A stretch of DNA of 64,000 nt from an uncultured Sphingomonadaceae bacterium (GTDB lineage: Bacteria; Pseudomonadota; Alphaproteobacteria; Sphingomonadales; Sphingomonadaceae), in the NCBI GenBank assembly GCA_947499255.1, contig CANMNF010000003.1, positions 413,669 through 477,668 on the forward strand. Reading direction: 5' to 3'. Numbering within the stretch: the stretch's first letter is position 1; every line of letters begins with the position of its first letter. The notes beneath the pieces were generated by a model. It searched no databases. It saw only the letters and a program-made list of their open reading frames with translations, and had not been told where the DNA came from. Shown here in pieces: positions 1-7,987 of this stretch. The translations under genes and the position numbers were made by a program.

Positions 1-355
1 CGCCAATAGCTATCTGGCCGCGCCACCTGAAGATTTCGCGCAATTCGCAGTAGCAGGTCTTGCCCAATACGAAGCGGCGTTTGAAAGCTTCTTTACTGCC
101 TACGAAACGTATGAGCGCACTTCGGCTTCATGGGATGCTGAATATGGCGCGCAATATGGCCAGTCTCAGCCCGGTTGGGTGGCGCTTTATGGCGATCCTG
201 TGTTGGCCGTCGATGACGCTGTGCCCGAAGCGGTTGATGAAGTGGTTGATCCCGTGACAGGCGCTGCTGTACCCGTCATCCCGGTGGATGAAGATGTATC
301 AAGCACGCCTGTAGTGCAGCCTGTACCAACAGTTAGCGACACCGCCACGCAGTAA
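1..355 (+). CDS. Hypothetical protein, C-terminal part (5' end outside the window)
   Basis: An open frame runs from base 2 to a TAA at 353-355, giving about 117 residues of a protein that starts before the window. The first half is rich in Tyr, Phe, Glu and Ala (motifs such as QYEAAFESFFTAYE) and looks helical. The last 45 residues are acidic, rich in Val, Pro and Thr, and low in complexity, like a disordered tail. I do not recognise the family. It points the same way as obgE but is separated from it by 118 bases, so co-transcription is possible but not shown. Confidence 0.6.
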   Translation, partial: ANSYLAAPPEDFAQFAVAGLAQYEAAFESFFTAYETYERTSASWDAEYGAQYGQSQPGWVALYGDPVLAVDDAVPEAVDEVVDPVTGAAVPVIPVDEDVSSTPVVQPVPTVSDTATQ

Positions 356-473
356 GCACGTGTTACTATCCCTCTTCCAAGCGGGCAGGGTTCGGGCTAA
401 GGCGCGGGCTTTCCTACGCTGATATGTCTCACTTGCAGGTGCATCTGGTGAAAAGGTTCTCTAAGGCTGCGCT

Positions 474-1547
474 ATGCATTTTCTCGATCAGGCCAAAATT
501 TATGTGAAATCCGGCGGGGGCGGACCCGGTGCGGTTTCCTTTCGGCGTGAGAAATATATCGAATATGGCGGCCCTGATGGCGGCAATGGGGGACGCGGTG
601 GCGATATCATTTTGCGCGCGGTGCCCGGCCTCAATACGCTTATTGATTTCCGTTATGCCCAACATTTTAAAGCAGACCGCGGCGGGCACGGCATGGGTAA
701 AGACCGCACCGGTGCCTCGGCCAAGGATCTGGTGATTGATGTACCTTTGGGCACCCAGGTGCTCGACGAAGATCGTGAAACGGTGCTGATTGATTTCACC
801 GAGGAAGGCCAGCGCGTCGTCCTGCTCGAAGGGGGCATGGGCGGTCGCGGCAATGCATCTTATAAAAGCTCCACCAATCGCGCCCCGCGCCAACATCAAC
901 CCGGCGTCGCTGGGGAAGAAATGTGGGTGTGGTTACGCCTCAAATTGCTGGCCGATGTGGGGCTGTTGGGGCTTCCCAATGCTGGCAAATCGACCTTCAT
1001 CAACGCTGTATCCAATGCACGCGCGAAGGTGGGCGATTATGCGTTTACGACGCTGGTGCCCAAACTTGGCGTGGTGCGCCATAAAGCGCGTGAATTCGTG
1101 CTGGCCGATATTCCCGGCCTGATCGAAGGGGCCGCAGATGGTGCCGGGATCGGTGACCGTTTCCTTGGTCATATCGAACGGTGCCGTGTGTTGATCCACC
1201 TGATTGACATCAATGGCGCCGATCCTGCGCAAGCCATGCAGGTGGTGGAGCGGGAATTGGAAGCGTATGGCGCAGGCCTTGAAGATAAGCCGCGTCTTGT
1301 CGCGCTCAATAAGGTCGATCTGGCCGATGCCGAGCTTGCGGCTGCTTTTTCTGAAGAGCTGCGCCAGGTTGGGGCAGACAAAGTCTTCCCCATATCAGGC
1401 GCAACGGGCGCTGGCATTGATGAGCTGCTTGACGAAGTGCTGGGCTATCTCCCCGAACAGACCGCGACGGAAACACCGGGCAAAGCGGTGCTGCGCGAAG
1501 ACGATGAAGAGCCGCTGGATGAGAAACCGTGGTCACCGCTCGATTGA
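474..1547 (+). CDS. obgE: GTPase Obg (ribosome-assembly GTPase)
   Basis: A 357-residue Obg/CgtA GTPase, which in this family acts in 50S subunit maturation and stress or cell-cycle control. The Gly-rich Obg fold fills residues 1-158 (KSGGGGPGAVSF near 12-23, GGPDGGNGGRGGD at 32-44). The G domain follows, with G1 GLPNAGKS at 166-173, G3 DIPG and G4 NKVD. The C-terminal 35 residues are acidic and variable, as is usual. The ATG at 474 starts with the conserved MHFLDQAKIYVKSG. The next gene, proB, begins 18 bases after the stop; the obgE-proB pairing is common in bacteria. Confidence 0.97.
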   Translation: MHFLDQAKIYVKSGGGGPGAVSFRREKYIEYGGPDGGNGGRGGDIILRAVPGLNTLIDFRYAQHFKADRGGHGMGKDRTGASAKDLVIDVPLGTQVLDEDRETVLIDFTEEGQRVVLLEGGMGGRGNASYKSSTNRAPRQHQPGVAGEEMWVWLRLKLLADVGLLGLPNAGKSTFINAVSNARAKVGDYAFTTLVPKLGVVRHKAREFVLADIPGLIEGAADGAGIGDRFLGHIERCRVLIHLIDINGADPAQAMQVVERELEAYGAGLEDKPRLVALNKVDLADAELAAAFSEELRQVGADKVFPISGATGAGIDELLDEVLGYLPEQTATETPGKAVLREDDEEPLDEKPWSPLD

Positions 1548-1565
1548 GGCGCTATTGCGGCGAGC

Positions 1566-2699
1566 ATGACCATAGCTGCGCTCGCTGATCTAACAGATAC
1601 TGCCAAGGCACCTGTGCTGGTGCTCAAGGTTGGCTCTGCTTTGCTGGTCGGCCGCGATGGCGCGCCGCGCCGTGCATGGCTCACCGCTTTGGTGGGTGAA
1701 ATTGCCGAAGCGCGTGCGCGCGGGCAGCAGGTGATCGTGGTGAGTTCAGGGGCAATTGCCTTGGGTGCAGCCAAGCTGGGGCTGGAGCGCGGCGGGCGTG
1801 CGAACCTGTCCGATGCACAGGCGGCGGCGGCGATTGGGCAGATTGCGCTGGGCGGCTTGTGGGCGCAATTGCTGGAAAGCGCTGGGCTGACAGCGGCGCA
1901 ATTGCTGTTGACGCTGGAGGATCTTGAGGATCGGCGGCGCTATCTCAATGCAGCTGCCACGCTCTCCACTTTGCTGAAAGCGGGCGTTGTCCCGGTAATC
2001 AATGAAAACGATTCTGTTGCGACCGAAGAAATCCGCTTTGGCGATAATGACCGGCTGGCCGCACGTGTAGCGCAGGCCGCGCGGGCTGATCTGGTGGCGC
2101 TGTTGTCAGACGTCGATGGTCTGTTTGATCGTGATCCCACGGACCCTGAGGCAAAGCGGATCAATGTGGTCGATGGCGTGACGCAGGCTGTCCACGCGAT
2201 GGCGAGCGCTAGCTCCAAATCGGGCATGGGATCGGGCGGCATGACGTCCAAACTCTTGGCCGCCGAAATTGCAGAGCGGGCAGGCATCGCTTTGGCGATT
2301 ATCAATGGCACACACGAGCGGCCTATTGCGCGCGCGGTGGATGCTGGATGCGGCACGTTGTTCCTTGCGCGGCGCGAAGATAGCGCGCGCAAAGCATGGC
2401 TTGGCGGGCGTCAAAGAATGGCAGGTGCTCTGGTGGTGGATGCCGGATGCGCGCAGGCTTTGCACGATGGTTCAAGCTTGCTGGCAACGGGCATTCTGGC
2501 GGTGGATGGCGCTTTTGGCAGAGGTGATCCGGTGGGCATTCGTGATGAGCAGGGAAAGCCTATTGCACAAGGGCTTGCTGAATATACTTCACACGAAATC
2601 GAACAGATTAAAGGGCTGCGCAGCGATGCGCTGGAAGCGATCCTTGGTTATGCACCGCGCGCCGCTGTGATCCATCGTGATCATATGGTGGTCTTATGA
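1566..2699 (+). CDS. proB: Glutamate 5-kinase
   Basis: A 377-residue gamma-glutamyl kinase, the first committed step of proline synthesis from glutamate. The amino-acid kinase domain covers about 15-265: LKVGSALLV with Lys21, VVSSGAIALG at 58-67, NENDSVATEE at 146-155 followed by GDNDRLAA, and GSGGMTSKL near 220. A C-terminal PUA domain follows from about 280, the full-length two-domain form. It sits 18 bases after obgE and overlaps the next gene by the ATGA arrangement at 2696-2699, indicating translational coupling. No proA is seen here. Confidence 0.96.
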   Translation: MTIAALADLTDTAKAPVLVLKVGSALLVGRDGAPRRAWLTALVGEIAEARARGQQVIVVSSGAIALGAAKLGLERGGRANLSDAQAAAAIGQIALGGLWAQLLESAGLTAAQLLLTLEDLEDRRRYLNAAATLSTLLKAGVVPVINENDSVATEEIRFGDNDRLAARVAQAARADLVALLSDVDGLFDRDPTDPEAKRINVVDGVTQAVHAMASASSKSGMGSGGMTSKLLAAEIAERAGIALAIINGTHERPIARAVDAGCGTLFLARREDSARKAWLGGRQRMAGALVVDAGCAQALHDGSSLLATGILAVDGAFGRGDPVGIRDEQGKPIAQGLAEYTSHEIEQIKGLRSDALEAILGYAPRAAVIHRDHMVVL

Positions 2700-3604
2700 T
2701 CCTTGCCGTCACCGGCGCGACCGGTTTTGTCGGGCAAGCCGTTGTGGATGAAGCGGCACGGCGCGGGTTGGCCGTGCGCGCTTTGACGCGGCGCGATCAA
2801 AACCCGCGCGATGGCGTGACATGGGTTCGCGGCGATCTTGCCGATTATGCAGCTTTGGCTGAGTTGGCGGATGGAGCGGACGGGGTGCTGCATATCGCAG
2901 GCGTGGTGAACGCAGCGGACAAAGCGGGGTTTGACGCAGGCAATGTTGCCGGGACAAAGGCTGTGCTCGATGCAGCGATGGCGGCTTCTGTTGCGCGTTT
3001 CGTGTGCGTCTCATCGCTCGCCGCGCGTGAGCCTTCGCTTTCGCTTTATGGGCAATCCAAGCGCGATGCTGAGGAATTGGTCAAAGCCAGCGCACTTGAT
3101 TGGACAGTGATCCGCCCGCCCGCGATTTATGGCCCGCGCGATACTGAGATGCTGGAACTGTTCAAAGCCGCGCGGTGGCATGTCATGCCGATGCCGCCAA
3201 AAGGGCGCGCCTCGATTATCCATGTCGCTGATTTGGCGCGCCTGCTGCTCGATTGCGTGCCGGGCAGCGCGGATGTTTCGCGCAAAGTGTTTGAGCCTGA
3301 TGATGGGCAGCCCGCTGGTATGGCCCATGCTGAGTTGGCCGCCGCGATTGGTGATGCGGTGGAGCGCAAGGTTTGGGCACCGTCATTGCCCAAGGGGTTT
3401 TTGATGGCAGCGGCGCGCGTTGACCGGATGATTCGCGGCGAAAGAGCCAAGCTCACGCCCGATCGTGCAAGCTATATGAGCCATCCAGATTGGATTAGCG
3501 CGCCGGACAAGGCTGTTCCAGCAAGCCTCTGGCAGCCGCAGATCCCTATAAATGACGGCCTTGCCGCTACAGCGAAGTGGTATCGCCAAAAAGGCTGGCT
3601 CTAG
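2696..3604 (+). CDS. NAD(P)-dependent epimerase/dehydratase-like protein (NmrA/NDUFA9-like)
   Basis: A 302-residue short-chain dehydrogenase-fold protein. The N-terminal VTGATGFVG (5-13) is the GxxGxxG dinucleotide site, SSLAAR and the YGQSK (YxxxK) pair give the catalytic Ser/Tyr/Lys arrangement, and IRPPAIYGPRD is typical of extended SDRs. It resembles the complex-I-associated NDUFA9/UDP-sugar epimerase group more than a defined sugar enzyme. The substrate cannot be told from sequence. The start overlaps the proB stop by 4 bases. It is the last gene of the obgE-proB run; a terminator of the opposite orientation begins immediately after its stop. Confidence 0.85.
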   Translation: MILAVTGATGFVGQAVVDEAARRGLAVRALTRRDQNPRDGVTWVRGDLADYAALAELADGADGVLHIAGVVNAADKAGFDAGNVAGTKAVLDAAMAASVARFVCVSSLAAREPSLSLYGQSKRDAEELVKASALDWTVIRPPAIYGPRDTEMLELFKAARWHVMPMPPKGRASIIHVADLARLLLDCVPGSADVSRKVFEPDDGQPAGMAHAELAAAIGDAVERKVWAPSLPKGFLMAAARVDRMIRGERAKLTPDRASYMSHPDWISAPDKAVPASLWQPQIPINDGLAATAKWYRQKGWL

Positions 3605-3607
3605 ACC

Positions 3608-3638
3608 AAAAAAAGGCCCGGTTGTTGCCAACCGGGCC
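3608..3638 (-). terminator. Rho-independent terminator of a leftward transcript
   Basis: A perfect 10-bp stem (GGCCCGGTTG with CAACCGGGCC, 3615-3638) closes a four-base loop. On the minus strand it is followed by seven Ts (the A run at 3608-3614). There is no T run on the plus side, so it terminates leftward transcription. It lies 313 bases past the cysH stop, so it ends either a long 3' UTR of the sulfur operon or a separate small RNA. Confidence 0.85.
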
Positions 3639-3720
3639 AATAAAGTTTGGGAGAGGATGCCTGAAAGGCCCGTCCCTTATGGCCATGTTGCGCTGCACCA
3701 TCAAACGACAAAACTGCACC
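3639..3720 (-). ncRNA. Candidate small RNA or 3'-UTR-derived RNA upstream of the terminator
   Basis: Read on the minus strand, the 80 bases before the terminator hold a small hairpin (GCCT-loop-AGGC, 3659-3669). Next comes a pyrimidine stretch CCTCTCCC (complement of 3649-3656), and the strong terminator follows. A C/U-rich anti-Shine-Dalgarno loop in front of a terminator hairpin is a common layout of alphaproteobacterial trans-acting small RNAs. I see no convincing ORF here and no clear promoter, so it may equally be the processed 3' end of the cysH operon mRNA. Confidence 0.35.
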
Positions 3721-3950
3721 AGGTGTTGCATTCCTTGCAACTGTAATGGCATTTCCACAGCCGGATATTCATGACAAGTACACTCAGTACCGCCAACCAA
3801 ACTCACTCAGCATGGCGAAACTGTGCAAGGTGTTGTCGAACGTTAGTGATACAGCTCTTGCCTTGTGCAAGAACGCGGTTTTCGCGCACACACGCCGGCC
3901 AATATCGACATCAAATCGCTGGACGACACCCTCAGCGTGCACAGTTGCGT
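3639..3950. other. Gene-free interval between the epimerase gene and cysH
   Basis: No ORF with coding character was found on either strand. Besides the small-RNA candidate at its left end, the part around 3685-3745 is rich in TGC/GCA words (TTGCGCTGCACC, CTGCACCAGGTG, TTGCATTCCTTGCAA). These could be protein-binding sites, but I cannot assign them. The segment 3790-3950 shows nothing recognisable. Confidence 0.5.
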
Positions 3951-4742
3951 TTAGAATGCAGGCTCAAATCCTGGTGGCAGATCATCTTCATCGCGGCCAG
4001 TTTCCGGAGCGCCCGGGGCATGGATACCGCATTCGGTCTTATCCCAACCACGCCAGCGCCCAGCGCGCGGATCTTCACCCGGCTTCACCTTGCTGGTGCA
4101 GGGCGCACAGCCAACCGAGAGATAGCCTTGCGATTCAAGCGGATGCCGGGGCAAATCATGCTCTGCAAAATATGCTTCGAGATCATCTTTGACCCAATCG
4201 CCCAGCGGATTGATTTTGAGCCGGCCTTCTTCCACTTCAAAACGTGGCAGATTGGCCCGGGTCACGCTTTGAAAGGCTTTGCGGCCAGAAATCCACGCGT
4301 CCAAGCCGTTCTTTGCGCGGGCCAACGGCTCAACTTTGCGAATATCGCAGCAACCATCGGGATCGTAAGACCAACGAAGGCCTGTATCATCTTTATCGGC
4401 GACAACTTCCGGCTTGGGACGGATAATCTCAGAATTGCGAATGCCCAGCACTTTGGTCAACGTATCGCGATATGCCAGCGTTTCGGGAAACATCTTGAGC
4501 GTATCGACAAAGACTACCGGAATATTGGGATCAGCCTTAGCCACAAGATGCAGCAGCACCGCGCTTTCCGTGCCGAAGCTAGAAACAACCGCGATTTTGC
4601 CCAGTGCATCTTCTGCAAACAGTGCGCGCAGCATGGTCGCTGCGTCCACGCCGGAAAAGCGCAAGTTCAAAGCATCGGCATCGGCCTGCGTGTAGGCAGG
4701 GCCAGTATCGATCCGGTCAATGTTACGGGCGGCTTCAGCCAT
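3951..4742 (-). CDS. cysH: Phosphoadenylyl/adenylyl-sulfate reductase, APS-reductase type
   Basis: A 263-residue reductase converting activated sulfate to sulfite in assimilation. The PP-loop-like SSFGTES (54-60), the Cys pair at 131-132 (GCCDIRKVEPL), the second pair C212/C215 (VGCAPC) and the catalytic ECGIH (Cys238) are all present. The CC...CxxC set coordinates a [4Fe-4S] cluster and marks assimilatory APS reductases rather than E. coli-type PAPS reductases; the substrate call is inference from that rule. The start at 4742 (MAEAARN) is preferred over the longer frame, whose first 80 residues are the shadow of DUF934. It overlaps DUF934 by 8 bases. Confidence 0.92.
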   Translation of the reverse strand: MAEAARNIDRIDTGPAYTQADADALNLRFSGVDAATMLRALFAEDALGKIAVVSSFGTESAVLLHLVAKADPNIPVVFVDTLKMFPETLAYRDTLTKVLGIRNSEIIRPKPEVVADKDDTGLRWSYDPDGCCDIRKVEPLARAKNGLDAWISGRKAFQSVTRANLPRFEVEEGRLKINPLGDWVKDDLEAYFAEHDLPRHPLESQGYLSVGCAPCTSKVKPGEDPRAGRWRGWDKTECGIHAPGAPETGRDEDDLPPGFEPAF

Positions 4743-5184
4743 GGCGCAAATTCCATATGGGCACAGCATCGTCAGCTGCAGCCTGATAATCATATGGCCA
4801 AGTGGCAAGCGCGGTTTCAACGTCAGCTGCATCAAGCGGCGTGTCGGGCGCAAAGGCATCAAAGCCGCAGCGCCGCATAATTGCCAATTGATCGACCAAC
4901 ACATCGCCCACGGCGCGCAATTCGCCAGCAAAGCCTGCTTCGCGCAAAATACGCGCCGCCGAATAGCCGCGACCATCGCCAAAGACAGGGAAGTTCACCT
5001 CGACCAAAGCAATCTGATCCAAATGCGGGATCAGCGCGCGGGCATCTTCGCCCGGTTCAATCCGCACTGCATTGGCGTTGGATTGTTCGGCAAAGTCTTC
5101 CATGCTGACAACGGCATGATCAACCAGATCATCATCGCGGAACCGGATTTGCACGGCAGCGCCTTGTGTTCCCAAATCAGCCAT
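4735..5184 (-). CDS. DUF934 protein of the sulfite-reduction operon
   Basis: A 149-residue DUF934 protein, a family found almost only between sulfite reductase and cysH in proteobacteria. It is thought to support assimilatory sulfate reduction, though the biochemical role is unsettled. Recognisable parts are the repeated central IALVEVNFPVFGDGRGYSAA type core, LREAGFAGELRAVGDVLVDQ, and the terminal RCGFDAF segment. The start at 5184 (MADLGTQG) overlaps the cysI stop by 8 bases; the longer frame upstream is antisense shadow of cysI. Tight overlaps on both sides indicate one translation-coupled operon. Confidence 0.88.
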   Translation of the reverse strand: MADLGTQGAAVQIRFRDDDLVDHAVVSMEDFAEQSNANAVRIEPGEDARALIPHLDQIALVEVNFPVFGDGRGYSAARILREAGFAGELRAVGDVLVDQLAIMRRCGFDAFAPDTPLDAADVETALATWPYDYQAAADDAVPIWNLRHG

Positions 5185-6811
5185 AAAGCGCCTCCTTAAA
5201 CGGTGCCATGCCGATGCGGCGATAGGTGTCGAGGAAGCGTTCCCCATCCTGACGCTCGGCAATGTAGAGATCGGTGACGGTTTCAACGGCATCGACAATG
5301 CCCGGCTCATCAAAGCCTGGGCCGGTAATCTTGGCGAGGCTGACATCTTCCGCCTCACTTCCGCCCAGCAGAAGCTGATAATTCTCAGTGCCTTTCTTAT
5401 CGACACCCAGAATGCCTATATGGCCGGCATGGTGATGACCGCAGGCATTGATGCAGCCTGAAATCTTCAATTTCAGCTGCCCCAATTCATGCGTGCGACC
5501 GCGCGCGGCAAATCGTTCTGAAATCTGCTGTGACACAGGGATCGAACGGGCATTGGCAAGGCTGCAATAATCAAGGCCGGGGCAGGCAATAATGTCCTCA
5601 ATCGTATCAAGATTGGGCGCGGCCAAACCAGCATCCGCCAGCTTGCGCCAAAGCGCAGGCAAATCAGCGATTTTCACATGCGGCAGGACGATGTTTTGCG
5701 TGTGCATCACACGGCATTCATCAAAGCTGTATTCCTTGGCGAGCTGCGCCATCAGGTGCATTTGTTCAGCCGTGGCATCACCCGGAATGCCGCCGACAGG
5801 CTTTAGGCTGATCACCGCAGAGGTGTAACCAGGGGCCTTGTGCGGATTGGTGTTGTTATGCGCCCAAGTGATAAAATCGGGATCGCTTTCATCGGCCTGC
5901 GTCGGTAAGCCTGCTTCAAAAGCGGGATCGGCAAAATACGGCTTGATCCGCTCCAGCTCAGCCAAAGGCGGTTCTATGCCTTGATCCAGCAGATGCGCGA
6001 ATTCTTCTTCGACCTGGCGGGCATATTCTTCCGCGCCCAATTCATGGACGAGGATCTTGATGCGCGCTTTGTATTTGTTATCGCGGCGACCATAGCGGTT
6101 ATAAACCCGCAGACAGGCCTCCGAATATGTCACCAGTTGATCAAGCGGCACGAATTCGCGGATCAGCGGTGCGATCATCGGAGTACGGCCCATGCCGCCA
6201 CCTACATAAAACGCAGCGCCAATCTCGCCTGCATCATTCTTGACGATGTTAATGCCGATATCGTGCAAGCGCATGGCCGCACGATCGGTATCGCTGGAGA
6301 TCACCGCGATCTTGAACTTGCGTGGCAAGTACATGAATTCAGGGTGGAAGCTCGACCATTGGCGCAGCAATTCAGCATAGGGCCGCGGATCGACCAGCTC
6401 ATCCGCAGAAGCGCCAGCAAAGTGGTCTGAACTGATATTGCGGATGCAATTGCCGCTGGTTTGAATGGCGTGCATTTCCACCTTGGCAAGATCGGCGAGG
6501 ATGTCCGCTGCATCTTCCAGCTTGATCCAGTTATATTGGATGTTCTGCCGGGTGGTGAAGTGCCCATAGCCGCGATCATATTTGGTTGCGATATCGGCCA
6601 GCGCGTGCATTTGCGCACTGCTGAGCGTGCCATAAGGCACCGCAACGCGCAGCATATAGGCGTGCAATTGCAGATACAGACCGTTCATCAACCGGAGCGG
6701 TTTGAACTGATCTTCGGTCAGCTTGCCATCAAGACGGCGCTGCGCCTGTTCACGAAATTCGGCAACGCGGGCATCGACCATTGCTTGGTCATATTTGTCA
6801 TATTGGTACAT
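5177..6811 (-). CDS. cysI: Sulfite reductase (hemoprotein), nitrite/sulfite reductase family
   Basis: A 544-residue siroheme/[4Fe-4S] enzyme for six-electron reduction of sulfite to sulfide. Two ferredoxin-like half domains are followed by cluster/siroheme cysteines C410, C416 (ACPGLDYC) and C453, C457 (SGCINAC), with GHHHAGHIG after them. The TTRQNIQYNW motif (86-95) and TSGNCIRNI (118-126) contribute to siroheme binding. Nitrite reductase is the alternative within the family, but the flanking cysH, DUF934 and cobA argue for sulfite. No flavoprotein CysJ is adjacent, so the electron donor is not evident. The ATG follows the DUF2849 stop by one base. Confidence 0.92.
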   Translation of the reverse strand: MYQYDKYDQAMVDARVAEFREQAQRRLDGKLTEDQFKPLRLMNGLYLQLHAYMLRVAVPYGTLSSAQMHALADIATKYDRGYGHFTTRQNIQYNWIKLEDAADILADLAKVEMHAIQTSGNCIRNISSDHFAGASADELVDPRPYAELLRQWSSFHPEFMYLPRKFKIAVISSDTDRAAMRLHDIGINIVKNDAGEIGAAFYVGGGMGRTPMIAPLIREFVPLDQLVTYSEACLRVYNRYGRRDNKYKARIKILVHELGAEEYARQVEEEFAHLLDQGIEPPLAELERIKPYFADPAFEAGLPTQADESDPDFITWAHNNTNPHKAPGYTSAVISLKPVGGIPGDATAEQMHLMAQLAKEYSFDECRVMHTQNIVLPHVKIADLPALWRKLADAGLAAPNLDTIEDIIACPGLDYCSLANARSIPVSQQISERFAARGRTHELGQLKLKISGCINACGHHHAGHIGILGVDKKGTENYQLLLGGSEAEDVSLAKITGPGFDEPGIVDAVETVTDLYIAERQDGERFLDTYRRIGMAPFKEALYG

Positions 6812-6812
6812 G

Positions 6813-7109
6813 TTAGATCACTTGCTCCGCTGCGCCGGGATCATTGGGCTTGAGGGTCAAATCCATGCGCACTGTTGGGCCAAGCGCGCGGACGCGGTCT
6901 TTAATGTGGGCAGGGCGCGGGCCGTCATCGGTTTGTGTGGCCTCGATAGCGTACGGCACGTTGACGCGGCGGGCGGCTTCTTCGCGCGCGGCGATGGCGT
7001 CTGCCTCGTCACCCACGTCCACAGCGTTTTCAACATGTAGCGACCAATTTTGGCCGTCCCACCAGACGACAACGCCTGTTTTCAAATCATTGCCGGTAAG
7101 GATGATCAC
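6813..7109 (-). CDS. DUF2849 domain protein
   Basis: A 98-residue DUF2849 protein. Members sit between the siroheme methyltransferase and sulfite reductase genes in alphaproteobacteria, with no established activity. Features seen are the N-terminal NDLKTGVVVWWD strand motif, an Ala/Glu helix (ADAIAAREEAARR), the VPYAIEA segment and a DRVRALGPTVRMDL tail. No signal peptide or membrane segment is visible. It overlaps cobA by 4 bases and precedes cysI by 1 base, so a role in siroheme or sulfite reductase assembly is plausible but only inferred from context. Confidence 0.85.
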   Translation of the reverse strand: MIILTGNDLKTGVVVWWDGQNWSLHVENAVDVGDEADAIAAREEAARRVNVPYAIEATQTDDGPRPAHIKDRVRALGPTVRMDLTLKPNDPGAAEQVI

Positions 7110-7888
7110 GCTTGAAGCTCCTGTAGGATTGCGCTGATGGCGGAATTTTTGGCGGTATTGTTGGAGGCGGCACCGCGCGCCGTCACATCGCCGATAATGA
7201 TAAGGGCAGGGCTGATAACCTGTTCACGTTCAACCAGATCGGCTAGCCCTGCGAGCGGCCCTCGCAGCACGCGCATTTGCGGGCGCGCGGCATTTTCGAT
7301 CACGGCCAAGGGAACTTCGGGCGCAAGGCCATCTTCCATCAGCTTTTCCGCAATTTGCGGCGCGGTTTTCACGCCCATGTAAATCACCAGCGTACGGCCA
7401 CTGCCTGCAAGGCCAGCCCAGTTCTGTTCAGCCAAGCCTTTGCATTGGCCCGCAACAAAACTGACAATGCTGGCGCTATCGCGGTGGGTGAGGGGGATGC
7501 GGGCCGCCGCCGCCGCGCCATTGGCAGCGGAAATACCGGGCACGATTTCAACGCGCACTCCGGCAGCGTCGGCATCTTCCATCTCTTCACCGCCGCGCCC
7601 GAACACAAACGGATCGCCGCCCTTGAGGCGCACCACATCGCGGCCCGCCAGAGCTTCGCGCACCAGCAGAGCGTTGATGTCTTCTTGCGGCAAGGTGTGG
7701 CGAGCGCGCTTTTTGGCAACCGAGATCAGCCGCGCATCGCTGTGCGCCATGGAAAGGATCGCGGGATCAACCAGCCCATCATGCACGATGAGCGAGGCGC
7801 CCTTGATCAAACGCGCAGCACGCAGCGTCAACAGATCGGGATCACCCGGCCCTGCGCCTACAAGAAAAATGGTGCCTGTCTTAGCCAT
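7106..7888 (-). CDS. cobA: Uroporphyrinogen-III C-methyltransferase (siroheme branch)
   Basis: A 260-residue SUMT that adds two methyl groups to uroporphyrinogen III to form precorrin-2, feeding siroheme for the adjacent sulfite reductase. Hallmarks are VGAGPGDPDLLT at 10-21, the VVRLKGGDPFVFGRGGEE block and IVPGISAANGAAAAARIPLTHR. It lacks the CysG dehydrogenase/ferrochelatase domain, so those steps must come from elsewhere. I place the start at the ATG 7888 (MAKTGTIFLV). A TTG at 7945 in the same frame would add 19 atypical residues. No strong ribosome-binding site decides the matter. Confidence 0.9.
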   Translation of the reverse strand: MAKTGTIFLVGAGPGDPDLLTLRAARLIKGASLIVHDGLVDPAILSMAHSDARLISVAKKRARHTLPQEDINALLVREALAGRDVVRLKGGDPFVFGRGGEEMEDADAAGVRVEIVPGISAANGAAAAARIPLTHRDSASIVSFVAGQCKGLAEQNWAGLAGSGRTLVIYMGVKTAPQIAEKLMEDGLAPEVPLAVIENAARPQMRVLRGPLAGLADLVEREQVISPALIIIGDVTARGAASNNTAKNSAISAILQELQA

Positions 7889-7987
7889 GAGAGGCAAATG
7901 GCGATTTCGCCCACGCATCGCCAGCGAGAATGGATTGATGTGCAAGAAGCAAAGCTTTTGCAGCTGCGAAGGTCTGCTTTAACGTGA

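Noticed and set aside
3771..4880. Long plus-strand frame opposite cysH
   Set aside because: It is an antisense shadow of cysH and DUF934; its translation lacks protein-like composition and the minus strand carries family motifs.
7440..7982. Plus-strand frames opposite cobA
   Set aside because: Antisense shadow; the minus strand carries the complete SUMT motifs.
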